From: Brachycybe producta
Lineage: Eukaryota; Arthropoda; Diplopoda; Playtdesmida; Andrognathidae
NCBI GenBank assembly: GCA_036925085.1
Contig: JAUPFP010000180.1
Coordinates: forward strand, 41,625 to 105,624
DNA length: 64,000 nt
Direction: 5' to 3'
Shown: positions 30,207-41,305 of the stretch, one piece after another
Layout: every line of letters begins with the position of its first letter
Numbering within the stretch: the stretch's first letter is position 1
Made by a program: the position numbers and the translations under genes
Notes under the pieces: generated by a model
What the model saw: the letters and a program-made list of their open reading frames with translations, nothing else
Told to the model about the DNA's origin: nothing
Database searches by the model: none

Positions 30207-30232
30207 ACAAAGACAAGCAGGTTGCAAAAATT

Positions 30233-30238
30233 AATAAA
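30233..30238 (+). terminator. RpL8 poly(A) signal AATAAA
   Basis: Canonical AATAAA, 27 bases after the RpL8 stop codon. It fits the short 3' UTR usual for ribosomal protein genes. Opposite-strand AATAAA sequences at 30262-30267 and 30270-30275 serve the convergent gene, so the 3' ends nearly meet or overlap. Confidence 0.75.
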
Positions 30239-30261
30239 ATGATTCGTAATAAGAATTGAAA

Positions 30262-30275
30262 TTTATTATTTTATT
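30262..30275 (-). terminator. Poly(A) signals for the CEP295-like gene
   Basis: Two AATAAA motifs read on the minus strand, about 125-135 bases past the CEP295-like stop codon. They sit 24-37 bases beyond the RpL8 signal on the other strand. Confidence 0.6.
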
Positions 30276-30370
30276 ACATTTTTCCTCTTTATCAAACATT
30301 CTTGATTAGAAAATAAGAAAAACGGTAAGTTTATTGAACACTTAATTAAGAAAAAAAGCAACAAAAAATA

Positions 30371-30389
30371 GGGGGGGGGGGGGGGGGGG
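30371..30389 (+). repeat. G19 homopolymer between convergent genes
   Basis: Nineteen consecutive G on the plus strand lie ten bases beyond the CEP295-like stop codon and about 135 bases past the RpL8 poly(A) signal. RNA reading through from RpL8 would contain G19 and could form G-quadruplexes. Confidence 0.9.
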
Positions 30390-30398
30390 TCATTTTTT

Positions 30399-33300
30399 TT
30401 AATCATCGGAAGATGTTTCTAAACCTGTTGAGAAAGATAAGATGGTACTCGTATCTGCTGCACTCTGTTCGTGTTTGAGAAAAGAGACGAGTGACTCGTT
30501 AAAAGTCGCACTAGATCCGTTCGTATCGGTTGAAGTAGACGAAGATGGACACATTGGACAGTCGTCATACCCTTTAACTGTGTCCGTTTCGGAGCTCTCT
30601 CCGTTTTAAGGGAGGAAACGATTGAATCGAGGAATGAAAAACTTATCTCGTTTGGCTTTTGCTGTCTCGATTCCAAACTTTGTTGCGGTGTATCAAAAAA
30701 TTTCGCTAGTCCTCGAGAGGTTAGGGCTGGGATAGGATTTTCCCAGGGTTTTAGTAGCGGAGTTGAAATGAGAGATGTGGTTTTGTTTTTAGAGAAACAA
30801 CTATTCCAAGATTCGTTACTACTTCCACTAATCGTAGGTGTTTTCACAGACGAATACGAACGAGCGATGATATCTTCAAATATTTTATCGGAATTTTGTT
30901 TTTGTGGTTCTCCGATAAATGATTCCATTGGTTTTTCTGGTGGAGGAAGAGGAGAAAAATGTCTGGTCGAATCAAACCAAGAACCACTGGTTCCGATAGT
31001 AGTCGGGGTTTTAAATATTCGGCTGTTGGTTTCGGTGGCGAGGCTGCTAAACATTTTAAACGATTGACCGAACATGAACGAGTGTTCCGATGATGTGTTG
31101 CTACTAGTTGAATCCGATCCAACTAAGGTGAGGTTCGGTTCGTCAGTTATCCCTTGTTCGGTCTGCAAAATATAAACAAAAACTTTTATCATCTGTAATT
31201 TCCTGAAAGTTGTTTAGATCGTCTGTTATGCAAATCTAGAAGTTGTTGAAAGTTTTAAAAACTAGGATAGCTGAATCACTTTTAATGGTTATTTTCATGT
31301 TAAGATCTGTCAAAATAAACTTTGTGATACGAGCGATTGAGCTACCCTTCTAGTTTTTGAAACCCTTGAAGTTTGCTCCTGGAAAAAAAACGAGTAACGG
31401 GGAGCTAGAGGCGTTTACACTAAGAACCAGCTTAACTTACAAGAATGAAGTTATCTTCTACTCTAGACTTGAAAAGTTGTTGTGGGCTGTCTGGCGTATC
31501 CACTTCTAGTATTGTGCTCAGTTCGTGTGGAATCGCCGCCTGAAACGGCACTTGAATTCTATTTTCGAGGGTGTCTACCGTTTTCATAGTTCCTTTTGTC
31601 AGAATTTGTTCTCTTTCCAATCGCCAAGCATCTAATTCTGCTTGAAAAGAATACCGCGCTTGTATAAACGAAGCTTTGAGGTCGACCAAACCGGCTGCAG
31701 CTAAAGAACTAGCGTTTACTGTTGGAATATCACTTAAGTTTGTGTCGACGTCGTCTCTTCTGCGGTTTTGGACCGCTAAAGATAACAAATGGCGCAGGTA
31801 ACTACTTTTGTCTATTTGCTGTGAAGGTTTTTCGATGGTTTCTTTCAAACGAATGGCATCGGAGGTTAAATTATGCCTTCGAACAGCTACGTTACGAAAA
31901 ATTGGGCTATCTCGAGGTTGTTTCTGTTCGCTTTGTGCCGAAGGGGAATAGTTATCTTTGTCCGATAGTAAAGTTACATTACGATAGTCTTTAGTTTCGT
32001 GTAACGAGTTAGGAACGTTCAATTCGAGAGTTTTTTCTTCAGAATCCGAGTTCTCGTCTCCTTGCAAAGTCGTTGATTCTTCTTCTTCGGAGTCGCCCTC
32101 AACGGTGGTTTCGAACGTTGATCTTAACGTACTTGGAGGCAGTTTAGTCGAAGATTCTTCCAAAATCGGAAGAGTCGACAGATCGATGGTTACGTTTGAT
32201 AAGAAATCATTTGGATGACTCGCTAGAATGGTATCGTTACTTGCGATAGAGAAACCCTCGATTAATTGTTGGTTTCGTGTAGGCGTCATATCAGAACTGG
32301 TCGTCGTAGAACTCGAAGAGGTTTCGTTTGAAACGACGACACTAGTTTTTTGCCGATCTAACGGAAAGAACGGCGACGTCCACTATATCTAGAGTTGTTG
32401 AAGTTGGAGAAACAATTGGCTCCGCATCCACTTCGTTCAAAGTGGACGAGGATACCAGAATGTGGTGAACTGGAGTTTCATCATCTGTGGTTGTTTCACT
32501 GCTGCCGCTCGGAAAAGCAGCGGAAGAGTCCGCAGAAACTAGTGGAACTACACGTTAAATAAAATTAATGCATTAATCTCGATTTAAAAGGAGAAAAAAT
32601 GATGATTTGTTTCAATCAAAAAGACTGTTTAGAGGCCAAAAGTTTGCGTAAAATGCACAAAAAACATAAATGCGTTAAGATACCATAGGAGTGTGATATG
32701 TACCCATAATCATCAGTTTAATACAAAATAAAAATGCACAAATTAAATGTTTGGAAATTTTTATAATTACACGTATTTCTTGGTCAGGAATGTTTTTAAA
32801 TCGTTTTCATTTTGTATTTTCTGATTTGACGATTGTAGCAATTAATTGCTTCAGACATTTAATTAACTGTACTTCTGTTATTTAATATAAATTTTTAATT
32901 TGCATAAAATTAACTGATTTTTCTAGAGATTTTAACTTTTTTATGGGGTTTTATTATTTATTTGCATAAAATGAACAATTCGCGCAATTCTGAATTTTTA
33001 TTTGCATAATTCTTTTGGCCTTAATAATAATTGCCTCGCTAGCCACTAAAGAACCTTTTTGAATGAAACGAGCATCATTATGTTTCGCCTTAATGATTAA
33101 GGAACGATAAATTACTCGAAAGCCTGTTAAATAATTCCTCTACAATAGCCTCTTGTTTTGCGATCAATTCTTCTTTAGTTTGCATTTTGACGTTAGATTT
33201 CGTCGTCTTTCGATCGTTATTCTTTTCCCATTCAACGATCTTTTCTAACTCGTCCATGATTCTGTTATATTCCTGGTTTGAAAATAAAATACTTCAAAGT

Positions 33301-34542
33301 AAGGTTTTCCGAACTTCGGATTTAGATTCGCAATAAAAAAAACAGCGACCTTCTGTAGTTCAAAGTGAGAACGGGCATCAGAGTAGCGTTTCGCTCTCAC
33401 GATGGATTTCTCGACTTCTTCTATCGAATGTTTCGCCTTTCCGATTGAGATTCTCTCTTCTTCGAGTCGAGCCGCTTCACGAGCGTCGATTCCCTGAAAC
33501 AAAACGAAAAGCATTCAATTCTCTGAAACGTTTTGACTTCAAAGGGATCGAGACGGATGAAAGTGAACTTCTGTAATGGGCTGAATAGCTTCTTGGTGCG
33601 GATTCTTGACGGAGTCATTTAAAAGATGTTTCGAGGTCGGTTGTGGCAAAGAGGCGATCTGTTTGGCTCTTTCCTTTTCCACTTGCCGTGCCATAAGAAT
33701 GGAACTGTTCTTCTGAACTAACTTATCGTGCAGTTGAGATCTTTCGAGAGATAATCTCGCAAGGGCGTCTTTGCCTCTGCTCAAAGCTTTTTCAAAATCA
33801 TAACTCGACTTCTTTTTGAAAGTATTTTCTTGCGTAATCTAAAGAAACGTTAATAACAGATCAGGTTTTCTTTTTGTTGCGAATAAAAAGGAAGATTTGT
33901 TGAAGTGATACTTCGTTTAGTGCTGATCTGTGTCCATATCCTACGTTCCTAAGGCATCGTCCGTATTCAGCACTAAGTTCCTCCAACTTTTTCTCTTTAC
34001 CCTTCTGCCATTCGTCCTAAAATGAAATAAAAAAACTTAAGTAATCTCGACTCCGTGAAACTCCTTTTTTAAAACACAGAAAATGTGGTTGTTTGTTACA
34101 GATTCGTTTAGATTTTTTCAGTTCTTGTTGATTACTTCAGATTTTTGTGCAAGTTTTCTGTATCTATTGTATATAACTTCTGTTTTTGTTCAGTTTTCTG
34201 TTATTTTTCTACAATTTCTGCGTTTCGATACGTTTCAATACACATGTTTCGTACCCTGAGTCGGTTTCTAATGAGTTCCAATTGACGTTTTCGCTCATTT
34301 CTGACATTAGACAAAATCCTGTAGGAATTTTCACGACTATAATGTTTGACCTAAACGATGTATTGAGGAAAATAAAATATAGAAAATATGAGACGAGAGA
34401 AAATCGGCTGAGTTTGAATTTTAAAACAGATGAAGAAAAAAAAAACCTGATTGAGTCTCGACTTTTTCCTTTTCTCTTTCTCTTCTCTGACTAGATTCTC
34501 CACTTGGCCGCAGTTTAAAAACTTCCCAACGTAAGACGTCAT
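30399..34542 (-). CDS. CEP295/Ana1-like centriole protein, short form
   Basis: Ten minus-strand exons agree in phase: 34447-34542, 34255-34350, 33912-34016, 33569-33838, 33350-33493, 33116-33272, 32456-32547, 31441-32382, 30643-31162 and 30399-30577. They give about 866 residues. The charged helical N-terminus (ILSNVRNERKRQLELIR, then DEWQKGKEKKLEELSAEYGR, then LRNVGYGHRSA, then RAKQIASLPQP, then AREAARLEEE) follows human CEP295 in order (EWEES..KIQNLEKLYLASLRSMGEGHRQA; ARSAKITSLPPP; RLAAEEEAKRLEEL). CEP295/Ana1 is needed to convert new centrioles into centrosomes. The rest is Ser/Thr/Glu-rich with a helical patch (DLKASFIQARYSFQAELDAW). It is far shorter than the human (about 2600) or fly (about 1700) proteins, and I see no C-terminal ALMS motif. 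Weak points are the donor at 33569 (GTTCAC) and two inferred introns of about 65-73 bp. Confidence 0.75.
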
Positions 34543-35069
34543 TCTTTTCGTTCATTCAAATCGTAAAATCAAAATAATTTACACAAAAAATCGCAGATTT
34601 TCTTAAAAAAAAATAACACGTCTATAGGTTCATAATGGCCGCGAAATTACCTAATACAAATATATAGAGGTAGCTCAACTATCTGTTTATTGTCATCAAC
34701 GACGTTGTTTCTGTAACTTAAGAGTTTTGCTACCTCTATGCCTTATTGACCTTTGTGTATTGAGTGACCAACAGATGGCAGGACTTATTAATGTGAGTGC
34801 TGCCACCTTTATTTTAATTGAGTAAATAGTCATTGTTATTGTACCCAACCTTTAATTAACAGTGTGCCATTTATTTAAATTATTATTATTAAACGTTATT
34901 AAACGATTATTATGAACGTGATCAAATTACGACATTGAAGTTCAAAATACAAAAATGTTTTAGAACTAGTGCAGTCAATTTAGGAATGTTTTTTTTTCTG
35001 TGTTAACATGTGGCCCGCGAGCCGTTTGTTAACCACCCTTTTTCTATTGTATCTGGTGCCCGAAAAAAA
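34543..35069. promoter_or_regulatory. Shared divergent promoter region, CEP295-like/FBXO45
   Basis: These 527 bases separate two head-to-head start codons. A CTCF-like motif CCAACAGATGGCAGG sits at 34768-34782. No clear TATA box was seen. Confidence 0.4.
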
Positions 35070-36052
35070 ATGGCCGCTTCCAAGTTACCCGATCACGTCT
35101 TAGAAGTTATTTTCTCATATTTAGACCTTCCAGACCTACAGAATTGTTCACTTGTTTGCAAGAATTGGTACCGATTCTTAAACGACGAGAATAACGACGT
35201 TTGGAGGCTTCATTGCGTTCGTAAGTTGGCCGAAGAGGCTTTGAAATCGGACCTTCTGTCAAATGTCCCTACGTACAAAGCGAAACTGAGGGCCTTTTAT
35301 CACGCGTGGAATCCCAGTGACTGTTCCAGGAATATCTACATTAAACCAAACGGCTTCACATTACATAGGAATCCAGTTGCTCAGAGTACGGACGCAGCTA
35401 GAGGAAAAATTGGGTTTAGGACAGGTCGTCACGCGTGGGAGGTTTGGTGGGAAGGGCCCTTGGGAACGGTGGCCGTTATCGGGATCGCCACTAAGGAGGC
35501 ACCGATGCAGTGTCATGGATATGTGGCTCTTCTCGGGTCTGACGATCAGAGCTGGGGATGGAATTTGGTAGATAATCACTTGCTACATAATGGAGATAGT
35601 CAAGGAAATTATCCGCAGCTAAATAATGCTCCAAAATACCAGGTTGAAACCAATTTTTCCATGTTTCTTTCTTTCTAGAACGCAGAAAACTGCACAATTT
35701 TACAGAGAACTTGTAGAAATAAGCAATTGTAGCAGGAATATATTAGAAACTAGCAGAAAATAGCGCAGAACCAGTAAAAGAAGTTACAGATTTCTGCGTT
35801 TTAGAGATTCTATCTACATTTTGTGGTAGAAGGGATTCCGGATTTTATTTATTTTCATTTTAACAGGTCGGAGAAAGAATACGAGTGATATTAGACTGTG
35901 ATGACAACACGCTGGCCTTTGAAAGGAACTACGAGTTTCTTGGAGTCGCTTTCAGAGGGCTTCCGGACAAACAGCTTTATCCGGCTGTTTCGGCCGTTTA
36001 CGGCAACACGGAAGTCTCGATGGTCTACCTCGGTCCACCGTTGGACGGCTAA
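35070..36052 (+). CDS. Fsn: FBXO45/Fsn F-box and SPRY domain protein
   Basis: Two exons, 35070-35642 and 35867-36052, join in phase 0 to give 252 residues, close to fly Fsn (about 255). The F-box is at about residues 5-45 ([31 protein letters not shown]). A SPRY domain fills the rest ([36 protein letters not shown], then [10 protein letters not shown]). Fsn/FBXO45 forms an atypical ubiquitin ligase with the RING protein Highwire/PHR1 and limits synapse growth through the Wallenda/DLK kinase. The ATG at 35070 begins [10 protein letters not shown] as in homologues. The frame is open farther upstream but has no earlier ATG. It is divergent from the CEP295-like gene. Confidence 0.95.
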
Positions 36053-38543
36053 CACTCGTACATCCTCGTCACAAGTGCTTCTTTTTTGTTTTTCATCGAC
36101 CTCGGCCTGTAACTAACCACCTTTCATTTTCTATTTTTCGAATCTTAGCTCTTCACCTCGTATCGCGAAGCCGAGAACCCGATCTTGACTTTCAAATTTC
36201 GTTTTGGGCTCTTTGAGGCGTAGAGAGAAACGTCGTCCGATTCTTCGAGAGAGAAGCGACGACGGTTAAGTTGCGGTTTTCGAGACGCTCGTTGTTCTTA
36301 ACGGACTTTTCTGTCTCTCTAGAATTCTTCCAAAATGATGAGAGATGGAACTTTGAAATCAACGGAAAACAGACACCTCTGGAAAGGGGTTGCATCTTTT
36401 GAAAGATGAAGAAGAAGAAAGATGTTTGGTTTTTAAGTTATTTTGTAATCATGGGTCGATTGTTCGACCGAAACGAGGACAAATTAATCGGTTTTAGTGT
36501 GGTTTTTTTTTGGTTTTTCAGATGGTAACTAGAAACGGTTTAACGATCTTTTTATGAATATATAATTAGACGAGCAAAAAGTAAAAAAAAGCGGAAGAGA
36601 CGAAGACGAAGGGTAATGGACATATTAGTTTTTTCGATCTCTTTTCAGTTTTTTTTTTCTTCTTAAAAATGAAATCGGATTTCTTCTTCTCTTTTAAGTG
36701 TTGTGTAAGCGACGGTTTTTTTAAATATGTAATTTATACGTATTTTACAGTATTCAACAGGATTCTTTAAAAAACTGCAAATTGTTGATGATAACAAGGA
36801 CTTTTTTATTTTAACCGTATATATATTAGCGACGTTATCGTTCGTTCCAATTTTCTTCTAATAACTTCATCAAAGAAAAAAAGATCTGAGTTTTTTTGTT
36901 AATATTTCTTTTACTTTTATAGATTTTTGTTTTTGATCTACTTAAACTCGTTTTAAAATTTCAAATATTCAGTTGAATTCTGATTAATTCTACTTTACAG
37001 AAACAACATCAAGAACGTTTACAGATGAGCGACTTTTAGTGGTCACTATGAACTGCAAAAAAGTGGTCATATAGAATAGACTCTAGTGGTCGGTTTTGCA
37101 TACACACCAACCACTATTTGCAGTCCATCTTCACCACTAAAAGTCGCTCGCTTGTGAACGCCATAAGATTAACTTGCAAGTGTTTTAAGGTCCCCAGTCA
37201 CGATTGGATCTGGACTGAGAGACATCGCAGAACTGATTTCTTGCAGTCCAGATCCATCCACCCTGTTTTTATCCATTCACAAACGGATCAGATCTGGTGG
37301 ATCGTCTTAAGTTTAGCTTTGTTTAAGTACCACTTTGACTTAACACAGACTAATCAAGAGTTTGATGACCAATTGATTCAAAATACGTTTTACAACGGAA
37401 AAATTTTCTTTCTGAACTATTTCGAAGATTTGATCAAGCTATAATCGATTTGCCAAAATTTTTAGATATTTTCTTTATTTTATGAAGACTGAAATCAATT
37501 CTTTCAATTCACGAACTGTCTTAAGTTTATAAGTTTATTACGATTTACAAAGTATTTTAAACGACTTTTTAAGTGGAATTTGTTTAAGAAATAGACTGGA
37601 CACGGTACAAAGAAGTTCGTAAACCGATTTTACTTAACTCCTTAGTTAGTAAAAATAATAGACGACAACAAAAAGAACAATAATACTCTTATTCACCTCT
37701 TCATTTGACAGTTTGAACACATTTTTCAGTCATTTACTAGTCATTTCATTCAGATTCATTTCACTGTGTACATATTTTTCCCTTATCACAACAAACTAGG
37801 TACCTTTTTTTTTTTAAACGGTAACAAGTTTTTTATTTTGTTTTTTCTAGTCATTTGTACGTACTTATTATTATTATATAATATTTTACTCCGATCCCAA
37901 TCCGTTTTCTTACTGAAAATTGTTCATTGTGACTATAGATGAATTACAGTTTGTAAATTGGTGCTGGAATTTCTTAGTAGAGATAACGTTCAAGTAAATT
38001 TTATTCGTCATATTCAATTGTCAAAGTGATTTACATAATTGTAATTATTATATTTTCAGTTTTCAAGTTGTTGTTTTTTGCTTTTTACAATTTACTTTTG
38101 GAATTATTTTTTAGCTGGTTTTAAAGTGTAAACGCTCATATAACTATGGTTATTCTGTCCTTCAGAAACAAAACTTAAAATTGTTTTAGAAATTATAGAA
38201 TGGTAATTCAATCACTTAAGGGTAATTTTCATGTTGATATCTTTCAAAATAAACTTTTTATAGAGAGAAATTAAAAAATATTGTCTGCTTAAAGTTGGGT
38301 CATTTTCAAATTTACATAAAAAGCTAATTTTTAAAGCTATCAGTGTGAAACTACTTATTAAGTGATTCAGCTACCGTTCTAGTTTCTAACCCATTTTCAA
38401 TTTTACTTAGTGTTTTGTTGCTGAAGTGCGGAATAAACAACATTTTTATAATCAAGTTTTTCATAAAACGTCTCAAAACTATTTTAAAGACGTTTATCTA
38501 TCAAACTGAAAACTAATTTTTCTATATTTTCAGCCTCTCTTTT
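36053..38543. other. FBXO45 3' UTR and repeat region
   Basis: The first part, up to about 36700, keeps the high CpG content of the exons and is probably FBXO45 3' UTR. Farther on are a foldback copy at 37025-37165, a small hairpin at 37204-37255 (GGATCTGGACTG with its complement) and a dispersed foldback copy at 38110-38460. No coding exon was recognised. Confidence 0.5.
38110..38460. mobile_element. Dispersed foldback family, copy
   Basis: Both arms are present (GTTTTAGAAATTATAGAATG and CGTTCTAGTTTCTAACCCAT), with AAAGTTGGGTCATTTTCAAA in the middle. It lies between FBXO45 and the CFAP97D-type gene. Confidence 0.7.
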
Positions 38544-40317
38544 TTATTTGTTTTCGGTCCTTTTTTTAATGGGACAGGAAGAGGACCGACGTTTCGATTT
38601 ATTGTCTTTTTCCTCCTGGTAGAAATCGGACGAGTTTTTCAGGAGACGGCTCGTAGTTTCGTGTTCGGTTTTCCATTTATGGATGCTGTAATTGGAATTG
38701 CCTAGGATCAATCGTTCGAGTAGGGTTTCGTTTCGTTTCATCAATTCGGTAAGTTCTTTTCGTCTTTTCTCAACATGAAAACTAAATAAAAACATTATTC
38801 AAAATTTAAGGTGGTGGTTGATTTAAAAAAAATTACAAGCTATTACAATAAATAAATATTGTTTAATACCTATAAGAATTTAATCTTTTTTAAAAATTTA
38901 TTATTTTCTTACACTAGTAATTTTTTTAATTGATTTAGCGAAGTTTTCAAGTGTCCTATTTTTATCAGGAGATTTGTCTATGTTAACTGTTCAGCAGGTT
39001 CAGCCTATCAAACATAGGACACTTGACAACCTGTGCTACAGATAGGTTGTGAGGTTTTCCGTTTCACCTTTTATAGTCGCTTTGAATGCGCTCATTTGTC
39101 GGTAGGCGGCGCTGCTTGTGTATGACGTCTGACATTCGTCTCAGAAGTGTCAAATTGTCTCTCATTATTTCTGCCGTTCTTTCTTCTTCTATCTGTTAAC
39201 ATCGAGAGAAATCTGGCCGGTAACATTAATTTATGTGTGTATTTTGTTTTTTCTAACTTTGTGTGAACTTTTAAAGATTTTTTATCGGTTATTTTTGGTA
39301 TTTAATGAAGTGAAGTGATTTTGGCGGGAAAGGTTAGTTTTTTAGTTAGTGAGCGCCATCTATCGGTGGCTTATTTGGCGGGAAATGTTGACTGCTTTAG
39401 CCGCGAAAAGTGTTGAAAGTGTTCACGGTTCTTCGTCTTTCGTTGTAATTTTGTAAGTAGCGTTTGTTTTTCGTTCACTTACTTGTAATTTCTTTGTTTT
39501 CAGTTGAATATGTTGATATTTTATGGGTGGTTTTGTGTCGATTGTGGGACGGGCGCTCAAAACCTGCAACAACAAAAAAGTTTATTAATATTGTTGTCTG
39601 ATTGGTCTGCTCTCTCTCTGTTCATTAAAGCAGAAAAGAGTGTCCGATTGGACGAGAGCAGTCCTTCATTTGTTTGCAATTTGTACAGGATTCTGTATAC
39701 GGAGGATCTTTTTAAAAGCAAGAAAGGAAAGTTTTCATGTCACACGGGCCACTTTGTGTCGCCACAAAGTAGCGTCACGTAAGGGTTGACGCGGCATGCT
39801 TTACCGTTAAAAACAATGAAAAGCAATTCGTGTAATCCACTGGTATGACCCCCTTGATCATTATTGACAAGCAGCAGGCAGTGGTCGCCACTCGTGGTCG
39901 GAATTGCACAATCTTCGTTACTGTGGTGCAAAATGTATAGAATGATTCAAAGAATAGAATTGTTCAAAGCGACCACTTTATGTGGCGACACAAAGTGGTT
40001 CGTGTGAAGTGGACCTTAGTATGGTCTTGATCAACACTGACAAAAAAAAGGGTTGTCGCCATCTGTGGTTGTGCCATTTTGGTTAATTTAAATGATTAAT
40101 TAATTGATATTTTTATGGTATTTTTTTTCGTAAATCGTGGGTTCCCCCCTCCCCCCCATCCCCAAATATAAGGTGAGTTGGGGGTTGTACAGGTGGGTGG
40201 GTGGGTGTTGGTTGTAGGCGGTGGAGTAAATTAACAACTCACCCTTTGCCTGTGTTGAGTATATTTTTGATCATCCCATTTCCGTTGAAGTAGTTTACTA
40301 CTTGCAGGGGTCAACAT
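38544..40317 (-). CDS. CFAP97D-type flagellar protein
   Basis: Four minus-strand exons, 40243-40317, 39483-39563, 39068-39192 and 38544-38781, join in consistent phase to give about 172 residues; human CFAP97D1 has about 164. Exon 1 starts MLTPASSKLLQRKWDDQK then YTQHRQR. Exon 2 carries ARPTIDTKPP, as in CFAP97D1 (AKPTVDTKPP). Exon 4 has ELTELMKRNETLLERL and YSIHKWKTEH, matching the family pattern (ELVRITMENQGILKRL, Y-x-W/E). The C-terminus is basic and Ser-rich. The CFAP97/hemingway family is associated with cilia and sperm flagella. Donors (GTGAGT, GTAAGT, GTGAAA) and acceptors (TTGCAG, AACAG, TTTAG) are good. Start choice: first ATG in the open frame of exon 1. Most of the exons are too short to stand out alone. 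Confidence 0.85.
39319..39409. promoter_or_regulatory. Cluster of E2F-type sites in a CFAP97D intron
   Basis: TTTTGGCGGGAAA at 39319-39331 and TTTGGCGGGAAA at 39374-39385 are full matches to the E2F/DP consensus. A weaker AGCCGCGAAAA follows near 39399-39409. They lie in intron 2 of the CFAP97D-type gene and could be an internal or oppositely directed promoter. Confidence 0.4.
39735..40015. mobile_element. MITE related to the 6750-7322 element
   Basis: TCACACGGGCCACTTTGTGT at the left and GCGACACAAAGTGGTTCGTG at the right form inverted ends about 280 bp apart. It is just upstream of CFAP97D-type exon 2, inside intron 1. Confidence 0.65.
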
Positions 40318-40711
40318 TTGATATGACCTCTGGCTAAACTGTAACCTTGACCCTTCCATTATTGCTAGTTTCTTGACCAAATGACCACCACTGTCTACCG
40401 TGAGCTAAAGTGAGCTCAGATCCGTTTGTTTGTTTGGCACTGAACCTGGATTTCTGTTGAGGGTGGAGTGAAATTTAATAATAATCAATGAAAAGAAGAA
40501 GAAGAACAACAAAAAGCTTTTTTTCTCTCTCAATTATTCTTCTCTCTATTGTTGTTTTTTTTATACGCAACACGCAAATAAAATCACAATCTCTCATTGG
40601 CGTTTACTTACGCTGCGTTTATAGTTTGAATTTTACGATGACATTTTAACTGATGGTGTGTAACCTTAGACTATTAGGTAAGGTAAGGTAATAGTCTAAT
40701 ACAGTACATTG

Positions 40712-41305
40712 TACACACCTGAGTTAAATGAATTCAAATTATTAATGTGTTTAGGTGAATTATACGGAATCCACTTAAGGACATCATGAACCAAATAAAA
40801 ATTGACTTTACTATTTATATTTTAAATTGAAAATACTAAATCAATATTTTAATGTCAATAGTTCATATATTTATTTTAACTCAATATTTTCAGATTATTA
40901 ACTGAATAAATTGAATTCGACGACATATTGTTTGTTTGTCCTTCACGGGGCTCTGTAGAACACATTTATTATTTAAATGCATTTAAATTATTAGGTGTGT
41001 GTGAACTAGGTATAATACCTTGTACACACAATACACAGTTAAACAATAAATGCGTTCTACAGAGCCCTGTGAAGGGCAAATGGACATAATGTCGAATTCA
41101 ATTTATTCAGTTAATAATCTCAAAATATTGTCTTAATACTTAAATATAAAATAGAAACTATTGACATTAAAATATTGATTTAGTATTTCAATTAAAAATA
41201 TTAATAATAAAGTCAATTTTTATTTCGTGTTCATGTGTCCTTAACTGGATTCCGTATAATTTACCTGAACAGATTTAACTTGAATTCATTTAGCGCTCAT
41301 GTGTG
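40712..41305. repeat. Large palindrome, arms near 280 bp
   Basis: Left-arm words (ATACGGAATCCACTTAAGGA, CCTTCACGGGGCTCTGTAGA) recur inverted on the right (TCCTTAACTGGATTCCGTAT, TCTACAGAGCCCTGTGAAGG). The centre lies near 41010. A diverged half copy is at 25900-26230. Confidence 0.8.

Noticed and set aside
37118-37444. 108-codon plus-strand open frame
   Set aside because: Its first part is a foldback repeat shared with the RpL8 intron, and the rest has no splice partners or domain.
39504-39782. 92-codon plus-strand open frame
   Set aside because: It is antisense to CFAP97D-type exon 2 and runs into a MITE.
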